Shown: piece after piece, positions 15,221 to 24,851 of the stretch
Numbering within the stretch: position 1 is the stretch's first letter
Layout of the letters: each line of letters starts with the position of its first letter
Assembly (NCBI GenBank): GCA_000432735.1
Contig: FR887811.1
Span: forward strand, 24,506-54,073
Source of the DNA: Bacteroides sp. CAG:443
GTDB taxonomy: Bacteria; Bacteroidota; Bacteroidia; Bacteroidales; Bacteroidaceae
DNA length: 29,568 bases
Direction of reading: 5' to 3'
Translations under genes and position numbers: made by a program
Notes under the pieces: model-generated
Databases searched by the model: none
Seen by the model: the letters and a program-made list of their open reading frames with translations, nothing else
What the model was told of the DNA's origin: nothing

Positions 15221-15877
15221 TTAATCGGCCGACAGCTCGCAGACTTTCGTAACGTGCAATACACCGTCGTATTCGGCAGCGAATCCTTCGTCCGACTTTC
15301 CCATATCCTTTACTTCCAGCACGGCATGCACGGGTGTACCATTTTTCTGTCCCTTGGTCAGTTCATCGTACTGTTTTTCAAGCTCACCGCTTTTGTCTAT
15401 CACCCAATAGTCGGCTGTATCTCCGTCGGCAACGAACGAATAGACCTCATGACCGATTATGAGCCGTCCTTCCACTCGCTTCGTCTGCATTTCCGAAACG
15501 TTTTGCCGGCCCTGCTCTACGAGGCTTTCCGTTGTCCTCGAATAAGTATATGACACCCCTTCTCTCTCAAGGGTTAAGGTCTGTTCCGACAAACTTTTTA
15601 TCTGTAGCGTATCAGAAAAAGGTACGGTCTGATGATTGCCTATGCTTCTGCCCGAAAGAATAAGCATCCCTTTTTCCTCTTTCCACGATTCATATTGAAG
15701 CGTAGCCATATTGATGGAAGACGCCTTACCTCCGGGAGCAAGCACAAATCCCTGCTGCATTTCTTCCATGCCCGGCACAGGCTCTACCCATGCACCTTCT
15801 ATATTTACTCCGTTGCAAGCCGACAGCAAGCACAAGCTTCCTAACATCATTGCGTTTACTTTGACAGTATTCTTCAT
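15221..15877 (-). CDS. Lipocalin-like/NlpE-like lipoprotein of unknown function
   Basis: From the ATG at 15877-15875 the product has 218 residues with a short signal and lipobox LSAC (Cys21). Two parts are visible. Residues about 25-110 (IEGAWVEPVPGMEEMQQGF, then strands ending YTYSR) resemble the lipocalin-like domain common in Bacteroidales lipoproteins. Residues about 130-215 (VEGRLIIGHEVYSFVADGD, DYWVIDKSGELEKQYDEL, HAVLEVKDMG, GVLHVTKV) resemble the OB-type C-terminal half of copper-stress NlpE proteins. No ligand or function can be assigned. The frame extends 14 codons upstream to 15919, but that would precede the signal peptide, so the shorter start is preferred. It is divergent from the NigD-like gene, 203 bp away. 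Homology was judged by eye. Confidence 0.65.
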   Translation of the reverse strand: MKNTVKVNAMMLGSLCLLSACNGVNIEGAWVEPVPGMEEMQQGFVLAPGGKASSINMATLQYESWKEEKGMLILSGRSIGNHQTVPFSDTLQIKSLSEQTLTLEREGVSYTYSRTTESLVEQGRQNVSEMQTKRVEGRLIIGHEVYSFVADGDTADYWVIDKSGELEKQYDELTKGQKNGTPVHAVLEVKDMGKSDEGFAAEYDGVLHVTKVCELSAD

Positions 15878-16080
15878 AACATTCTTATTATTTAGATCAG
15901 AAAATGAATAAAAATGCAAGATATTAAGAATTAATGAAAGTCACAACAACGAGCCGGACAATGAATACAAGCAGGCAGATTATTGAATAAATTTAACTTT
16001 TTCTCGTGCAGGATTTATAACAATCAGCCATTTAAAGAGTAAAAAAGAAAACTTTAATATTCAACTAAAGCAAAATAATC

Positions 16081-16836
16081 ATGAAAACTCTTTTTTCTTT
16101 CCGCAAAGGATTGATGATAGCAGCAGCTATAACCAGTATTATCGGATTACAGTCGTGTCTGGACGATGACGACAACAATTACTATCAATTAAATGTTCCC
16201 AACGCACTGGTTACAGTAAAAACCGATACAGACAATACATTCTATCTGCAACTGGATGACAATACCACGTTACTACCGGTAAATTATAGCTCATCTCCCT
16301 TCGGAGATAAGGAGGTACGTGCTATAGCCAACATCGAAGAAGTAAATGAACCGAGTGGAGCGTATACAAAAGCTGTACAAATCAACTGGATAGACAGCAT
16401 CCTGACCAAACCGATAGCTCCAGATCTGGGCGAAGAAAACGACCAGACATATGGTACCGATCCGGTAGAAATTGTCAACGACTGGGTAAACATTGCTGAA
16501 GACGGATACTTGACCTTACGTTTTCGTACGGTGTGGGGAAACTCGTCACAGGCACACTATGTCAATCTGCTGAAAAGTAACAATCCGGAAAATCCGTACG
16601 AAGTGGAATTCAGACACAATGCATTTGGTGACACATCTGGAAGCTATGGTGATGCGCTGGTTGCATTCAAGCTGGACGGACTACCCGATACAGAAGGCAA
16701 GACGGTCAAGCTGACCTTGAAATGGCAGTCATTCAGCGGCGAAAAATCAACGACATTCAACTATTGTACACGTAAGTCGACAGCTTCACAAGCCCCGGCT
16801 ATCACATCGGTCAGAAGCAGTTATCCGCTAAAATAG
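16081..16836 (+). CDS. NigD-like lipoprotein
   Basis: The 251-residue product carries a lipoprotein signal peptide with lipobox LQSC (Cys26), followed directly by an acidic run, LDDDDNN. In Bacteroidetes, acidic residues just after the lipidated Cys mark export to the cell surface, so a surface lipoprotein is likely. The rest fits the NigD family: an N-terminal OB-like domain (about 35-120, NALVTVKTDTDNTFYLQLDD and VRAIANIEEVNE) and a C-terminal beta domain (about 130-235, GYLTLRFRTVWGNSSQAHYV and VEFRHNAFGDTSG). NigD is named from a bacteriocin-linked operon, but most members, like this one, stand alone and have no known role. It has its own terminator. Confidence 0.85.
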   Translation: MKTLFSFRKGLMIAAAITSIIGLQSCLDDDDNNYYQLNVPNALVTVKTDTDNTFYLQLDDNTTLLPVNYSSSPFGDKEVRAIANIEEVNEPSGAYTKAVQINWIDSILTKPIAPDLGEENDQTYGTDPVEIVNDWVNIAEDGYLTLRFRTVWGNSSQAHYVNLLKSNNPENPYEVEFRHNAFGDTSGSYGDALVAFKLDGLPDTEGKTVKLTLKWQSFSGEKSTTFNYCTRKSTASQAPAITSVRSSYPLK

Positions 16837-16875
16837 CAAGCTCATTATTTATATAGTCTGAAACCGACAGTAACG

Positions 16876-16920
16876 TCCCGGCAACATGTTATCGATTCAA
16901 CATGTTTGCCGGGATTTTTT
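16876..16920 (+). terminator. Terminator of the NigD-like gene
   Basis: TCCCGGCAACATGTT (16876-16890) pairs with AACATGTTTGCCGGGA (from 16899) with a single bulged T. The loop is ATCGATTC, and TTTTTT follows. It is a strong plus-strand terminator. Confidence 0.9.
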
Positions 16921-16927
16921 GCTGTCA

Positions 16928-16977
16928 AAGGCAAAAAGAATGCCGGATGTTTCGGCAAAAGCAAGAAACATCCGGCA
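16928..16977 (-). terminator. Terminator of the GH31-GH2-GH3 operon
   Basis: A perfect 13-bp stem TGCCGGATGTTTC (16941-16953) and GAAACATCCGGCA (16965-16977) with an 11-nt loop. On the minus strand TTCTTTTTG follows. It lies about 60 bases after the GH3 stop and converges on the NigD terminator. Confidence 0.88.
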
Positions 16978-17037
16978 CGAATACTAACCACCATTAGCGT
17001 GAAGGAAGTACACCTAAACAATATAACGCGTAACAAA

Positions 17038-19260
17038 TTACAAATATTCGAACTCTACAGTATTGCGTACATCGGCAGAAGACGATGATACATAAGCTTT
17101 GAATTTACCCGGCTCAACTACCCATTGATGTTTGCTGTCGTCGAAGAATTGCAAGTCTTCCGGCTTGATGGTGAAAGTAATTTCTTTTTCCTCACCCGGC
17201 TGAAGTTCCACTTTCTGGAATCCCTTCAGTTCTTTCAGCGGACGAAGCAAAGAACATTTTTCATCACCAATATACAATTGAACGGTTTCCTTTCCAGCAA
17301 CAGCTCCGGTATTCTTGACCTTCACCGATACCGACAAGGTTTCTCCAGCCTTCATCTGCTTAGCCGACAGGACAGGTTTGCTGTACTTGTAAGTAGTGTA
17401 ACTCAGTCCATAGCCAAAGGGGAAGAGCGGTTTAATCTTCTTGGTATCATACCAGCGATAACCTACCAGAATATCTTCTTTGTATTCCTGCTTGATGCTG
17501 TCGCCCGGATAGCTCATTTCGCCATAGAAATGTGCCGGACAATCTTTCAATTTTGCCGGATATGAGAAAGGAAGTTTTCCGCTGGGGTTTACCTTTCCAG
17601 TTAAGACATCGGCCAGTGCATCGCCACCTATCGAGCCCAGATACCACGACTGAACAATGGAAGGTACTTCTTTTACCCACGGCATTTCGACAGCATTACC
17701 ACTTACGATGACGGCTACCAGATTTTTATTGGCTTTCAGCAGCTCTTCAATCAGTTCGTTCTGACCGAAAGGCAATCCGAAAGTCAGACGGTCACCTCCT
17801 TCACAGTCCTGAAAATGATTTTTATTCAGTCCCCCGATAAAGATAACCAAATCCGCCTGCGCTGCCTTTGCTACAGCATCATTCCGCAATGAGTCCATTG
17901 TAGCCTGAGGAATCTTTTCCTCGCGTCCATACATCGGACGACCGGCTGCATACCCTTGTGCATACACAATGCGGTCGCCAAAATATTTCTTCAGTCCGTC
18001 CAGCGGAGAGATCACCTTCTTTACTTTCAGTTCGGATGAACCTCCTCCCTGCATCAGGTTGCGTGTTGCATTATCTCCCACAACCAGTACTTTTTTATAG
18101 CTATCGGGAGAAAGAGGCAATAAAGGCATTTTCTTTTTCTGCGCCTCGTTTTTCAAAAGCACAATACCTTCCGTTGCCACCCGATAAGCAGCCTGCTCGT
18201 GAGCTTCATTTGTCATTGAGCCAAAAGGTTTCTGACGGTTCATCGAAGTACGGAAAATCAATCGCAATACGCGGGCTGCCTTATCGTTGACCACGTCCAT
18301 TGGAATTTTTCCTTCCTTTACCATCTTCAGGTAATTCTTTCCCAGATAATAGTCATCGTAACCAAATTCAGATTCCGAAGTCAGACCGTTAGTATATGAC
18401 CCCATTTCGATATCCAGTCCATACATAGCAGCTTCGTACGTATCGTGCGCAGCTCCCCAGTCGGTTATCACGCATCCGTCGAACCCCCATTCACCTTTCA
18501 GAATTTCATTGTTCAGGAGCTTATGATGAGCAGCATGCATGCCACGTACCTTATTATATGCTCCCATGATACTCCAGACGCCGCCACGCTGCACAACCGC
18601 CTTAAATGCCGGCAGATAAATCTCGTACAGTGCACGGTCGCTAACCTGCACGTCAATATGTCCGCGCCAGAGTTCCTGATTATTCAAGGCATAATGTTTC
18701 ACGCAGGCAGCAACTCCGTTTTTCTGTACTCCCTGAATATAAGGTACACACATTTCGGAAGCCAGATAAGGATCCTCTCCCATATATTCAAAGTTACGGC
18801 CATTGAGAGGCGTACGATAGATGTTCACACCCGGTCCCAACAGCACATCCTTCTTACGGTAACGGGCTTCTTCGCCGATAGCCTTTCCATACTGAGCAGC
18901 CAAAGACGGATTCCAGCTTGCAGCCAGACAAGTCAACGCAGGAAAAGCCGTACAACTGTCGCTTGTCCATCCGGCATATCCCCAGTCGTTCCAGTTGATT
19001 TCGGCACGAACTCCATGAGGACCATCACTCATCCATAGTTCAGGAATTCCCAGACGAGGACAGCCCGGCGAGCTGAATTTACCTTGAGCATAACTCAATC
19101 GGGTCTTTTCCTCCAAAGTCATACGCTTCAAGGCATCCTGAACTCTCAGTTCCAGTGGTTGCTTGTCGTCCAGATAAACAGGTATTTCTGCTGCATTCTG
19201 AGCCTTTACAGGAGCCAAAGCAGCCGTTAGCAGTCCTATAATCAAAAAGGTCTTTTTCAT
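17038..19260 (-). CDS. Glycoside hydrolase family 3, beta-glucosidase-like
   Basis: A 740-residue exported enzyme with a cleavable signal peptide (MKKTFLIIGLLTAALAPVKA, cleavage after residue 20). The catalytic barrel and alpha/beta sandwich cover about 30-580: MSDGPHGVRAE, GPGVNIYRTPLNGRNFEYMG, CVKHYALNNQE (189-191 KHY region) and FDGCVITDWGAAHDT, where Asp267 is the nucleophile. The C-terminus (about 640-740, VKVKNTGAVAGKETVQLYI) is the fibronectin-III-like domain of GH3 enzymes. Family members with this layout remove beta-linked glucose (or xylose) from oligosaccharide ends in the periplasm. It is the last gene of the operon, 38 bp after GH2. With GH31 and GH2 upstream, release of glucose from xyloglucan fragments is a reasonable guess, but not proven. 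Confidence 0.92.
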   Translation of the reverse strand: MKKTFLIIGLLTAALAPVKAQNAAEIPVYLDDKQPLELRVQDALKRMTLEEKTRLSYAQGKFSSPGCPRLGIPELWMSDGPHGVRAEINWNDWGYAGWTSDSCTAFPALTCLAASWNPSLAAQYGKAIGEEARYRKKDVLLGPGVNIYRTPLNGRNFEYMGEDPYLASEMCVPYIQGVQKNGVAACVKHYALNNQELWRGHIDVQVSDRALYEIYLPAFKAVVQRGGVWSIMGAYNKVRGMHAAHHKLLNNEILKGEWGFDGCVITDWGAAHDTYEAAMYGLDIEMGSYTNGLTSESEFGYDDYYLGKNYLKMVKEGKIPMDVVNDKAARVLRLIFRTSMNRQKPFGSMTNEAHEQAAYRVATEGIVLLKNEAQKKKMPLLPLSPDSYKKVLVVGDNATRNLMQGGGSSELKVKKVISPLDGLKKYFGDRIVYAQGYAAGRPMYGREEKIPQATMDSLRNDAVAKAAQADLVIFIGGLNKNHFQDCEGGDRLTFGLPFGQNELIEELLKANKNLVAVIVSGNAVEMPWVKEVPSIVQSWYLGSIGGDALADVLTGKVNPSGKLPFSYPAKLKDCPAHFYGEMSYPGDSIKQEYKEDILVGYRWYDTKKIKPLFPFGYGLSYTTYKYSKPVLSAKQMKAGETLSVSVKVKNTGAVAGKETVQLYIGDEKCSLLRPLKELKGFQKVELQPGEEKEITFTIKPEDLQFFDDSKHQWVVEPGKFKAYVSSSSADVRNTVEFEYL

Positions 19261-19298
19261 AATATCTATATCTTAGTTTAAACAAAATCCAATTAGTG

Positions 19299-21812
19299 TC
19301 ATTCTGAAACAATCTCTACAACGGCATCTTCCAGACCTTCGGCCACAGCCTTCAGGCGAGCAGCTCCAGCCTTTCCGTCATTTTGCAGAACAACCAGACA
19401 CTTGCCATTGAAAGCCTTACGTTTATTATCCTTGAAACGTTCCATCGAAGTCTGACTTCCATTGTCAACACCTGCTATAAAAAGATTACCCTCTACTTCA
19501 AAATGTACCAGATTATCCGCGAGAGGACACAAATTACCTTCTGCATCCACAATTTCTACCGTTACAAAACTCAAGTCCTTTCCATCCGCATTCAACGTAT
19601 TCCGATCAGGAGTCAGACGAATCTTTTTCGGTTCTCCGGCAGTCCGAATCTCTTTTTCACCTACAACCTTTCCGTCTTTCCGTGCTACAACCTTCACACT
19701 ACCCGGTTCATACTTCACACGCCAGACAACATGTAGATGGTTTTCATCTTTAGCCTTTACACCTTGTGACTTCCCGTTCACAAACAGTTCTACCTCGTCT
19801 GCCTGATTGTAATAGCACCACATATCTACATCCTGACCAGCCGTCCAGTTCCAATGCGGGAAAAGATGCAAGACCTGCTTGTTACTCCATTCCGACTGGT
19901 ATAAATAATAGACATCCTTCGGGAAACCTGCCAAGTCAATAATTCCAAAATAAGAGCTTCGGGCAGGCCATCCATAAGGAGTAGGCTCACCGATATAATC
20001 GAATCCAGTCCATACATACTGCCCGCTGATAAAATCATTCTTCTTTGTCAGCAACAAATTCTCTTCGTGTGTGTTTCCCCACGGAGCATGACAGTTGTCG
20101 TACGAAGAGCAGGCAAACGTAGCATCGTAGAAAGGTTTGTCCCAGCGTTCCGGCCAGATAAACATTTCGTCACTCGGCATCCGGTAATATCCACGCGTCA
20201 TCAAGGCCGAATTGCTTTCCGTTATGATAAACGGCTTGCCGGGAAAGTTACGGGGAACGTCAGGTATATTGACATTGTGATAGTTATAACCGATAATATC
20301 CAAAGCTTCGGAACGGAACAGATGATTCGCCGGATTCGGTTCGTTACAGCCAGCAGTGACCGGACGAGTAGGATCCAGCGCCTTTACAAAATCAGCCATT
20401 TTTTTAGTCAGCAAGGAATTTACACTCACCTCCCCTTCTTTCGCCAGCATATCGGCCGAATGTCCGAAGTTCAAAATCAGATTCGCCTCTTCCAGCGAAA
20501 GTGTATCAGCCTGTGCATCACTCCATTGTTCCAAGACCTCATTGCCGATACTCCACATGAATACAGACGGATGATTACGGTCACGAAGAATAAAATCGTG
20601 CAAATCCCGTTCATGCCACTCATTGAAATATCGTGAATAATCGTAGGCCGTCTTCTTCTTGCGCCACATATCAAAAGCCTCATCCATCACGATAAAGCCC
20701 ATACGGTCGCACAAGTCGAGCCACTCCGGAGCCGGAGGATTATGAGAACAGCGAATGCCGTTACATCCCATTTCTTTCAACATCTGCAACTGGCGTTCCA
20801 TGGCACGAACGTTAACGGCTGCTCCCAAGCATCCTAAGTCGTGGTGCATGCAAACACCGTTTATTTTTGTCGGCTTGCCGTTCAATACAAATCCTTTTGT
20901 AGCATCGAAAGAGAACGTACGGATACCCACAGGCGTTACATAACGGTCTACGCACTGTCCGCCTTTCATCACCTCAGTCACCAAAGAATAGAGATAAGGA
21001 TGCTCCACATCCCATAACTGAGGAGAGGTAACTTGCAGCTTTTGAGCAATCTCCGCCGACTTCTCGGCAACTACATTCGCCGGAGATTCTACCTGAGCGA
21101 CTTCTTTTCCTTCAGCATCTTTCAAAACAGAGCGTACAGTTACATCAGCATTCTCCTTGCCTGTATTCTCCAAGGTCGTAACCAGATTCAAGGAAGCACC
21201 CTGTCCGTCAACCTTTGCCGTCGTGACATATGTACCCCATTCTGCCACACATACATCTCCTGTCTTCAGCAACCACACATTACGATAGATGCCGCAGCCA
21301 GAATACCAGCGAGAATTAGGTTGTTCCGCATTATCTACACGTACGGCTATTACATTCTTTTCCCCCCATTTCAGATAGGGAGTCAGATCATAACTGAACG
21401 AAATATATCCATAGGGGCGTTTTCCCAAACAAGTACCATTAATGAAAACTTCCGAATTCATATACACTCCGTCGAACTCGATACGGAAATGTTTTCCTTT
21501 ATCCTTGTTCTCTGCTACGAAAGTTTTCCGATACCATCCGACACCTCCCGGCAAAGCTCCTCCACCTGTACCCGAAGGATTATCCTGACTGAAGTCACCC
21601 TCGATAGCCCAGTCGTGCGGCAAGTTCAACTTTCTCCAGCCCGAATCGACAAATTCCGGTCGTGCAGCCAGTGAATCATCCGCCAAGGAAAAAAGCCACC
21701 CATCATTAAAGCTCAGTCTTTCCCGAGACTCAGAAGAGAGAGAGCTGCACGCCCCCAGAAAAAGCATGCAGCATACTCCCATAATAACAGTTTGAGTTAA
21801 CTTACGATTCAT
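19299..21812 (-). CDS. Glycoside hydrolase family 2, beta-galactosidase-like lipoprotein
   Basis: An 837-residue lipoprotein with lipobox LGAC (Cys22). Domains in order: N-terminal sugar-binding jelly roll (about 35-185, LPHDWAIEGDFS and RWYSGCGIYRNVWL), Ig-like beta sandwich (about 190-300), TIM barrel (about 305-600) and C-terminal Ig-like domains (about 620-835, including DVDMWCYYNQADEVELFVNG). Catalytic residues are visible: FMWSIGNEVLEQW, with acid/base Glu425, and FIITESNSALM, with nucleophile Glu532. CMHHDLGCLGAAVN is the usual substrate-binding loop. GH2 enzymes of this type act as beta-galactosidases, but beta-glucuronidase, mannosidase and arabinosidase members exist. Only 3 bp separate it from the GH31 stop, so the two are co-transcribed and probably coupled. 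Confidence 0.9.
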   Translation of the reverse strand: MNRKLTQTVIMGVCCMLFLGACSSLSSESRERLSFNDGWLFSLADDSLAARPEFVDSGWRKLNLPHDWAIEGDFSQDNPSGTGGGALPGGVGWYRKTFVAENKDKGKHFRIEFDGVYMNSEVFINGTCLGKRPYGYISFSYDLTPYLKWGEKNVIAVRVDNAEQPNSRWYSGCGIYRNVWLLKTGDVCVAEWGTYVTTAKVDGQGASLNLVTTLENTGKENADVTVRSVLKDAEGKEVAQVESPANVVAEKSAEIAQKLQVTSPQLWDVEHPYLYSLVTEVMKGGQCVDRYVTPVGIRTFSFDATKGFVLNGKPTKINGVCMHHDLGCLGAAVNVRAMERQLQMLKEMGCNGIRCSHNPPAPEWLDLCDRMGFIVMDEAFDMWRKKKTAYDYSRYFNEWHERDLHDFILRDRNHPSVFMWSIGNEVLEQWSDAQADTLSLEEANLILNFGHSADMLAKEGEVSVNSLLTKKMADFVKALDPTRPVTAGCNEPNPANHLFRSEALDIIGYNYHNVNIPDVPRNFPGKPFIITESNSALMTRGYYRMPSDEMFIWPERWDKPFYDATFACSSYDNCHAPWGNTHEENLLLTKKNDFISGQYVWTGFDYIGEPTPYGWPARSSYFGIIDLAGFPKDVYYLYQSEWSNKQVLHLFPHWNWTAGQDVDMWCYYNQADEVELFVNGKSQGVKAKDENHLHVVWRVKYEPGSVKVVARKDGKVVGEKEIRTAGEPKKIRLTPDRNTLNADGKDLSFVTVEIVDAEGNLCPLADNLVHFEVEGNLFIAGVDNGSQTSMERFKDNKRKAFNGKCLVVLQNDGKAGAARLKAVAEGLEDAVVEIVSE

Positions 21813-21815
21813 CTT

Positions 21816-24698
21816 TTACAATTGAATAGTTTGTGATGTTCCGTTATATTTCACGACAATACCTTTGGCATTCATATCAAAAGGTTTCGGGCTGTCAGCG
21901 TTCACCTGAATGATTTCGAACGTACGCTCTTTCAGCATACCGTCGAACTCTCCCTTCCGATCTCCGATAACCAACTGCTTCTTTGCCTCATTGTAAGCTA
22001 TCGGAATCATGGTATACTTACCCTGCTCGTAGTTATAGTTCACACCTTCATCCTCATACAAGGTAAATGCCGCATCGGCACCCTGATAAACATACAACTT
22101 GATATAATCGGCTTTCTTTTCATCCGTATACTGAATCTCCGGTCCGAAAGGAACAATTGAGCCAGCGCGAACGAACAACGGGATACGTTCATAAGGAGCA
22201 TCTACTGCTTTCTTTTCGCCACCAGCCTGGAACTTACCCGTATAGAAATCGTACCATCCTGCCGATTTCGGGAAATAAACCTCACGATTTCTGTCGCCGT
22301 AATGATAAACCGGAGAAACCATAAACGACGGACCGAACATAAACTGGTCGCCTATATTGTTTACGTTTGTATCATCCGTAAAGTCCATTACCAGCGGACG
22401 CATAATCGTATAATCGTTAAACCACGTCATACCTGCCAAAGAATAGATATACGGCATCAGACGATAACGGAGTTTAGAATAATAAACAACCGAGTTGTAA
22501 GCCGGATGACCTTCGGGAGCGATTTCCCAAATTTCACGGAACGGATATTGTCCGTGCGCACGATACAACGGACAGAATGCTCCAAACTGATACCAGCGCG
22601 CATTCAGTTCACGCCATTCCTTGTAATCGGCATTTTCCGTTTTCGTTGCATTCCACTGCTGTTGTCCGGCTACATAACGATTCTCGACACAGAACCCACC
22701 AATATCCATGGTCCAGTAAGGAATGCCACTTATCGCATAATTCAGTCCAGCCGTAATCTGAGCTTTCATATCCTCCCAACGGGTAGCAATATCACCGCTC
22801 CATGTAGCTGTAGAATAGCGCTGCAATCCGGCAAATCCGGAACGAGTCAACAAGAACACACGCTTATTGTTATCCACTCCGCGCTGACCATCGTAAATAG
22901 CTTCCGCGTTCATCAGTGCATACGCATTGAAATATTCGGTTGAAGGTCCCAAAGCCGTAGGTCCACACAAGTCCTTGCGATATTGCATGTCGGTACAATC
23001 TCGGATGTTTGGTTCGCTGGCATCCATCCACCAAGCATCAATTCCCAGCGGATAATAATGATCATACATCTGCTTCCAGAACAACTTGCGTGCATCGGCA
23101 TCGTAAGCATCGTAGAAACCATAATGGTAACCCGGACCTACCCAGTCCTTCAGGCTATCTTTAACAGACTGCTGATAGATCCATCCGTTCTTATCAAATT
23201 CTTTGTAGTGCTCGGTAGTAACATAGAACTTCGGCCATACGGAAACCATCATCCGACCATGCATTGCATGAATGGAATCGACCATTGCTTTCGGATCAGG
23301 GAAACGTTTCTTATCGAACTCATGACTTCCCCACGCATTTTCCGTCCAATGCAACCAGTCGAGCACGATATTATCAATAGGAATATTCCGATCTCGGAAA
23401 CCTTTCAAGGCCCCCAACATTTCATCTGAAGTATTATACTTTTCACGACTCTGCCAGAATCCCATAGCCCATTTAGGCATGATAGGCGCCTTTCCGGTCA
23501 ACGTACGATAACCGCTGATTACATCATCCATATCATCGCCGGCTATAAAATAATAATCAAGCTGCTTGGTCATTTCGCTCCACCACGACTGCTTGCCCTG
23601 CTCTTTCGGATCTACCGGACTCAACACACGCAGGCCAGAGTAAGAAACGGCTCCATCCGGTAGCCATTCGACTTTGATAGGCACCTTTTTTCCAGCTTCC
23701 AGATTAACTGAAAACTTATAGCTGTTCGGATTCCATGCCGTACGCCAACGTTCTGGAACAACCAACTTATTATCAATATAGACCTTGGTATAACCCGCAT
23801 AATACAAGATGAACTTAAACTCACCCGTCTGCGAGGGCTCAATCATCCCCTCATAAGTAACTTTCGCTCCCATGAACGGGAAATTTTCCGGCAGATTTAC
23901 CACCTTCGACAAGTCTTCTCGTTTCAAGTGCTCAAAATAAAGCGAATCTTCCCGGCGTACCAGCGTTTCCGCTCCCGACTTTTCATCAGGCACATATGTA
24001 CCCGTCAATGCTCCTTCCTTACCATCTTTATCGTAAAGCTTAAAAACTTTTCCCAGCTGAGAGTAATCATTTGGATTACCAAAACGGCACAGAGAATAAC
24101 TGTCGAGCAGAACACCATAATTCTTATTCGAAACGATAAAAGGAACAGAAACCTTTGTATTATACTGGAAAAGCTCTTCGTTCTTTCCTTTATAATTGAA
24201 CTCTTCCGACTGATGCTGTCCCAATCCATAAAAAGCCTCATCCTCCGGAGACTCAAACACCTGACGGATAGAATATCCCTTTGTACCCTCCACTTCGATA
24301 GGAGTGAATGTTTTTCCTCCACCTTTATTTTCCTGAAGAATCATTTTGCCATTCTCATCCGTAAACCAGACTTCACCGGTAGAACTCAGGACAAAAGCCT
24401 TGATTTCTTTTGTAGAGACAGTGATGGTATCCCCCTGTTGAGAAACGGTAAACGGTGTTTGTTTTTCCTGAGGTACGATAATCAAGCTCTTTGAATCGGC
24501 AAACTTGCTGTCGGGAGTAGCAGATACATGAATTAACTTATCTCCCATAACCTGAAAACGAACCAGGCGAGCATTCTGCTCTCCTTTCTGCTGAACCTTC
24601 ACAATTACGCCATTATCTGTCTGTTCATACACCTTCCCGGAGCAGGAACCGAAAATAAGTCCTGCCAGCAAACAGTAAGAAATGTTTTTCATAATCAT
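21816..24698 (-). CDS. Glycoside hydrolase family 31 with PA14 insert, alpha-xylosidase-like lipoprotein
   Basis: A 960-residue lipoprotein with lipobox FGSC (Cys19). The start may be 24698 (MIMKN) or 24692 (MKN). Order: N-terminal GH31 beta sandwich (about 20-235, AFYGLGQHQSEEFNYKGKNE), a PA14 domain inserted at about 238-365 (FKFILYYAGYTKVYIDNKLV), the catalytic barrel (about 385-740) and C-terminal beta domains of the DUF5110 type (about 760-950). The nucleophile is Asp559 in IDAWWMDASEPN and the acid/base Asp636 in WSGDIATRW. PA14-bearing GH31 enzymes from Bacteroides xyloglucan loci and Cellvibrio remove alpha-1,6-xylose from xyloglucan oligosaccharides, and the GLGQHQ and EFNYKGKNE segments suit that group. 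It is the first gene of the operon; substrate is inferred. Confidence 0.9.
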   Translation of the reverse strand: MIMKNISYCLLAGLIFGSCSGKVYEQTDNGVIVKVQQKGEQNARLVRFQVMGDKLIHVSATPDSKFADSKSLIIVPQEKQTPFTVSQQGDTITVSTKEIKAFVLSSTGEVWFTDENGKMILQENKGGGKTFTPIEVEGTKGYSIRQVFESPEDEAFYGLGQHQSEEFNYKGKNEELFQYNTKVSVPFIVSNKNYGVLLDSYSLCRFGNPNDYSQLGKVFKLYDKDGKEGALTGTYVPDEKSGAETLVRREDSLYFEHLKREDLSKVVNLPENFPFMGAKVTYEGMIEPSQTGEFKFILYYAGYTKVYIDNKLVVPERWRTAWNPNSYKFSVNLEAGKKVPIKVEWLPDGAVSYSGLRVLSPVDPKEQGKQSWWSEMTKQLDYYFIAGDDMDDVISGYRTLTGKAPIMPKWAMGFWQSREKYNTSDEMLGALKGFRDRNIPIDNIVLDWLHWTENAWGSHEFDKKRFPDPKAMVDSIHAMHGRMMVSVWPKFYVTTEHYKEFDKNGWIYQQSVKDSLKDWVGPGYHYGFYDAYDADARKLFWKQMYDHYYPLGIDAWWMDASEPNIRDCTDMQYRKDLCGPTALGPSTEYFNAYALMNAEAIYDGQRGVDNNKRVFLLTRSGFAGLQRYSTATWSGDIATRWEDMKAQITAGLNYAISGIPYWTMDIGGFCVENRYVAGQQQWNATKTENADYKEWRELNARWYQFGAFCPLYRAHGQYPFREIWEIAPEGHPAYNSVVYYSKLRYRLMPYIYSLAGMTWFNDYTIMRPLVMDFTDDTNVNNIGDQFMFGPSFMVSPVYHYGDRNREVYFPKSAGWYDFYTGKFQAGGEKKAVDAPYERIPLFVRAGSIVPFGPEIQYTDEKKADYIKLYVYQGADAAFTLYEDEGVNYNYEQGKYTMIPIAYNEAKKQLVIGDRKGEFDGMLKERTFEIIQVNADSPKPFDMNAKGIVVKYNGTSQTIQL

Positions 24699-24746
24699 AA
24701 CCTATATCTAAAGTTAAACATCAATAATACACATTGTTCTTGTAGG

Positions 24747-24754
24747 CAAATTTA
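24747..24754 (-). promoter_or_regulatory. Promoter -7 box of the GH31-GH2-GH3 operon
   Basis: TAAATTTG on the minus strand matches TAnnTTTG and lies 48 bases before the GH31 ATG. AAACATCTC (24789-24781) sits exactly 26 nt upstream of it; see findings. Confidence 0.6.
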
Positions 24755-24780
24755 AGCATTTCACTAAGAAACAACTATTT

Positions 24781-24789
24781 GAGATGTTT
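24781..24789 (-). promoter_or_regulatory. Candidate HTCS half-site upstream of GH31
   Basis: AAACATCTC on the minus strand differs by one base from AAACATTTC found twice before the promoter at 29487, and has the same 26-nt distance to the -7 box. A further AAACATTTG lies 43 bp upstream (24832-24824). The operator role is an inference. Confidence 0.4.
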
Positions 24790-24851
24790 TACAAAAGGGA
24801 GATTTTTAAATCTACAGGTTAATCAAATGTTTCTGTTTAGGGTATGATTTG

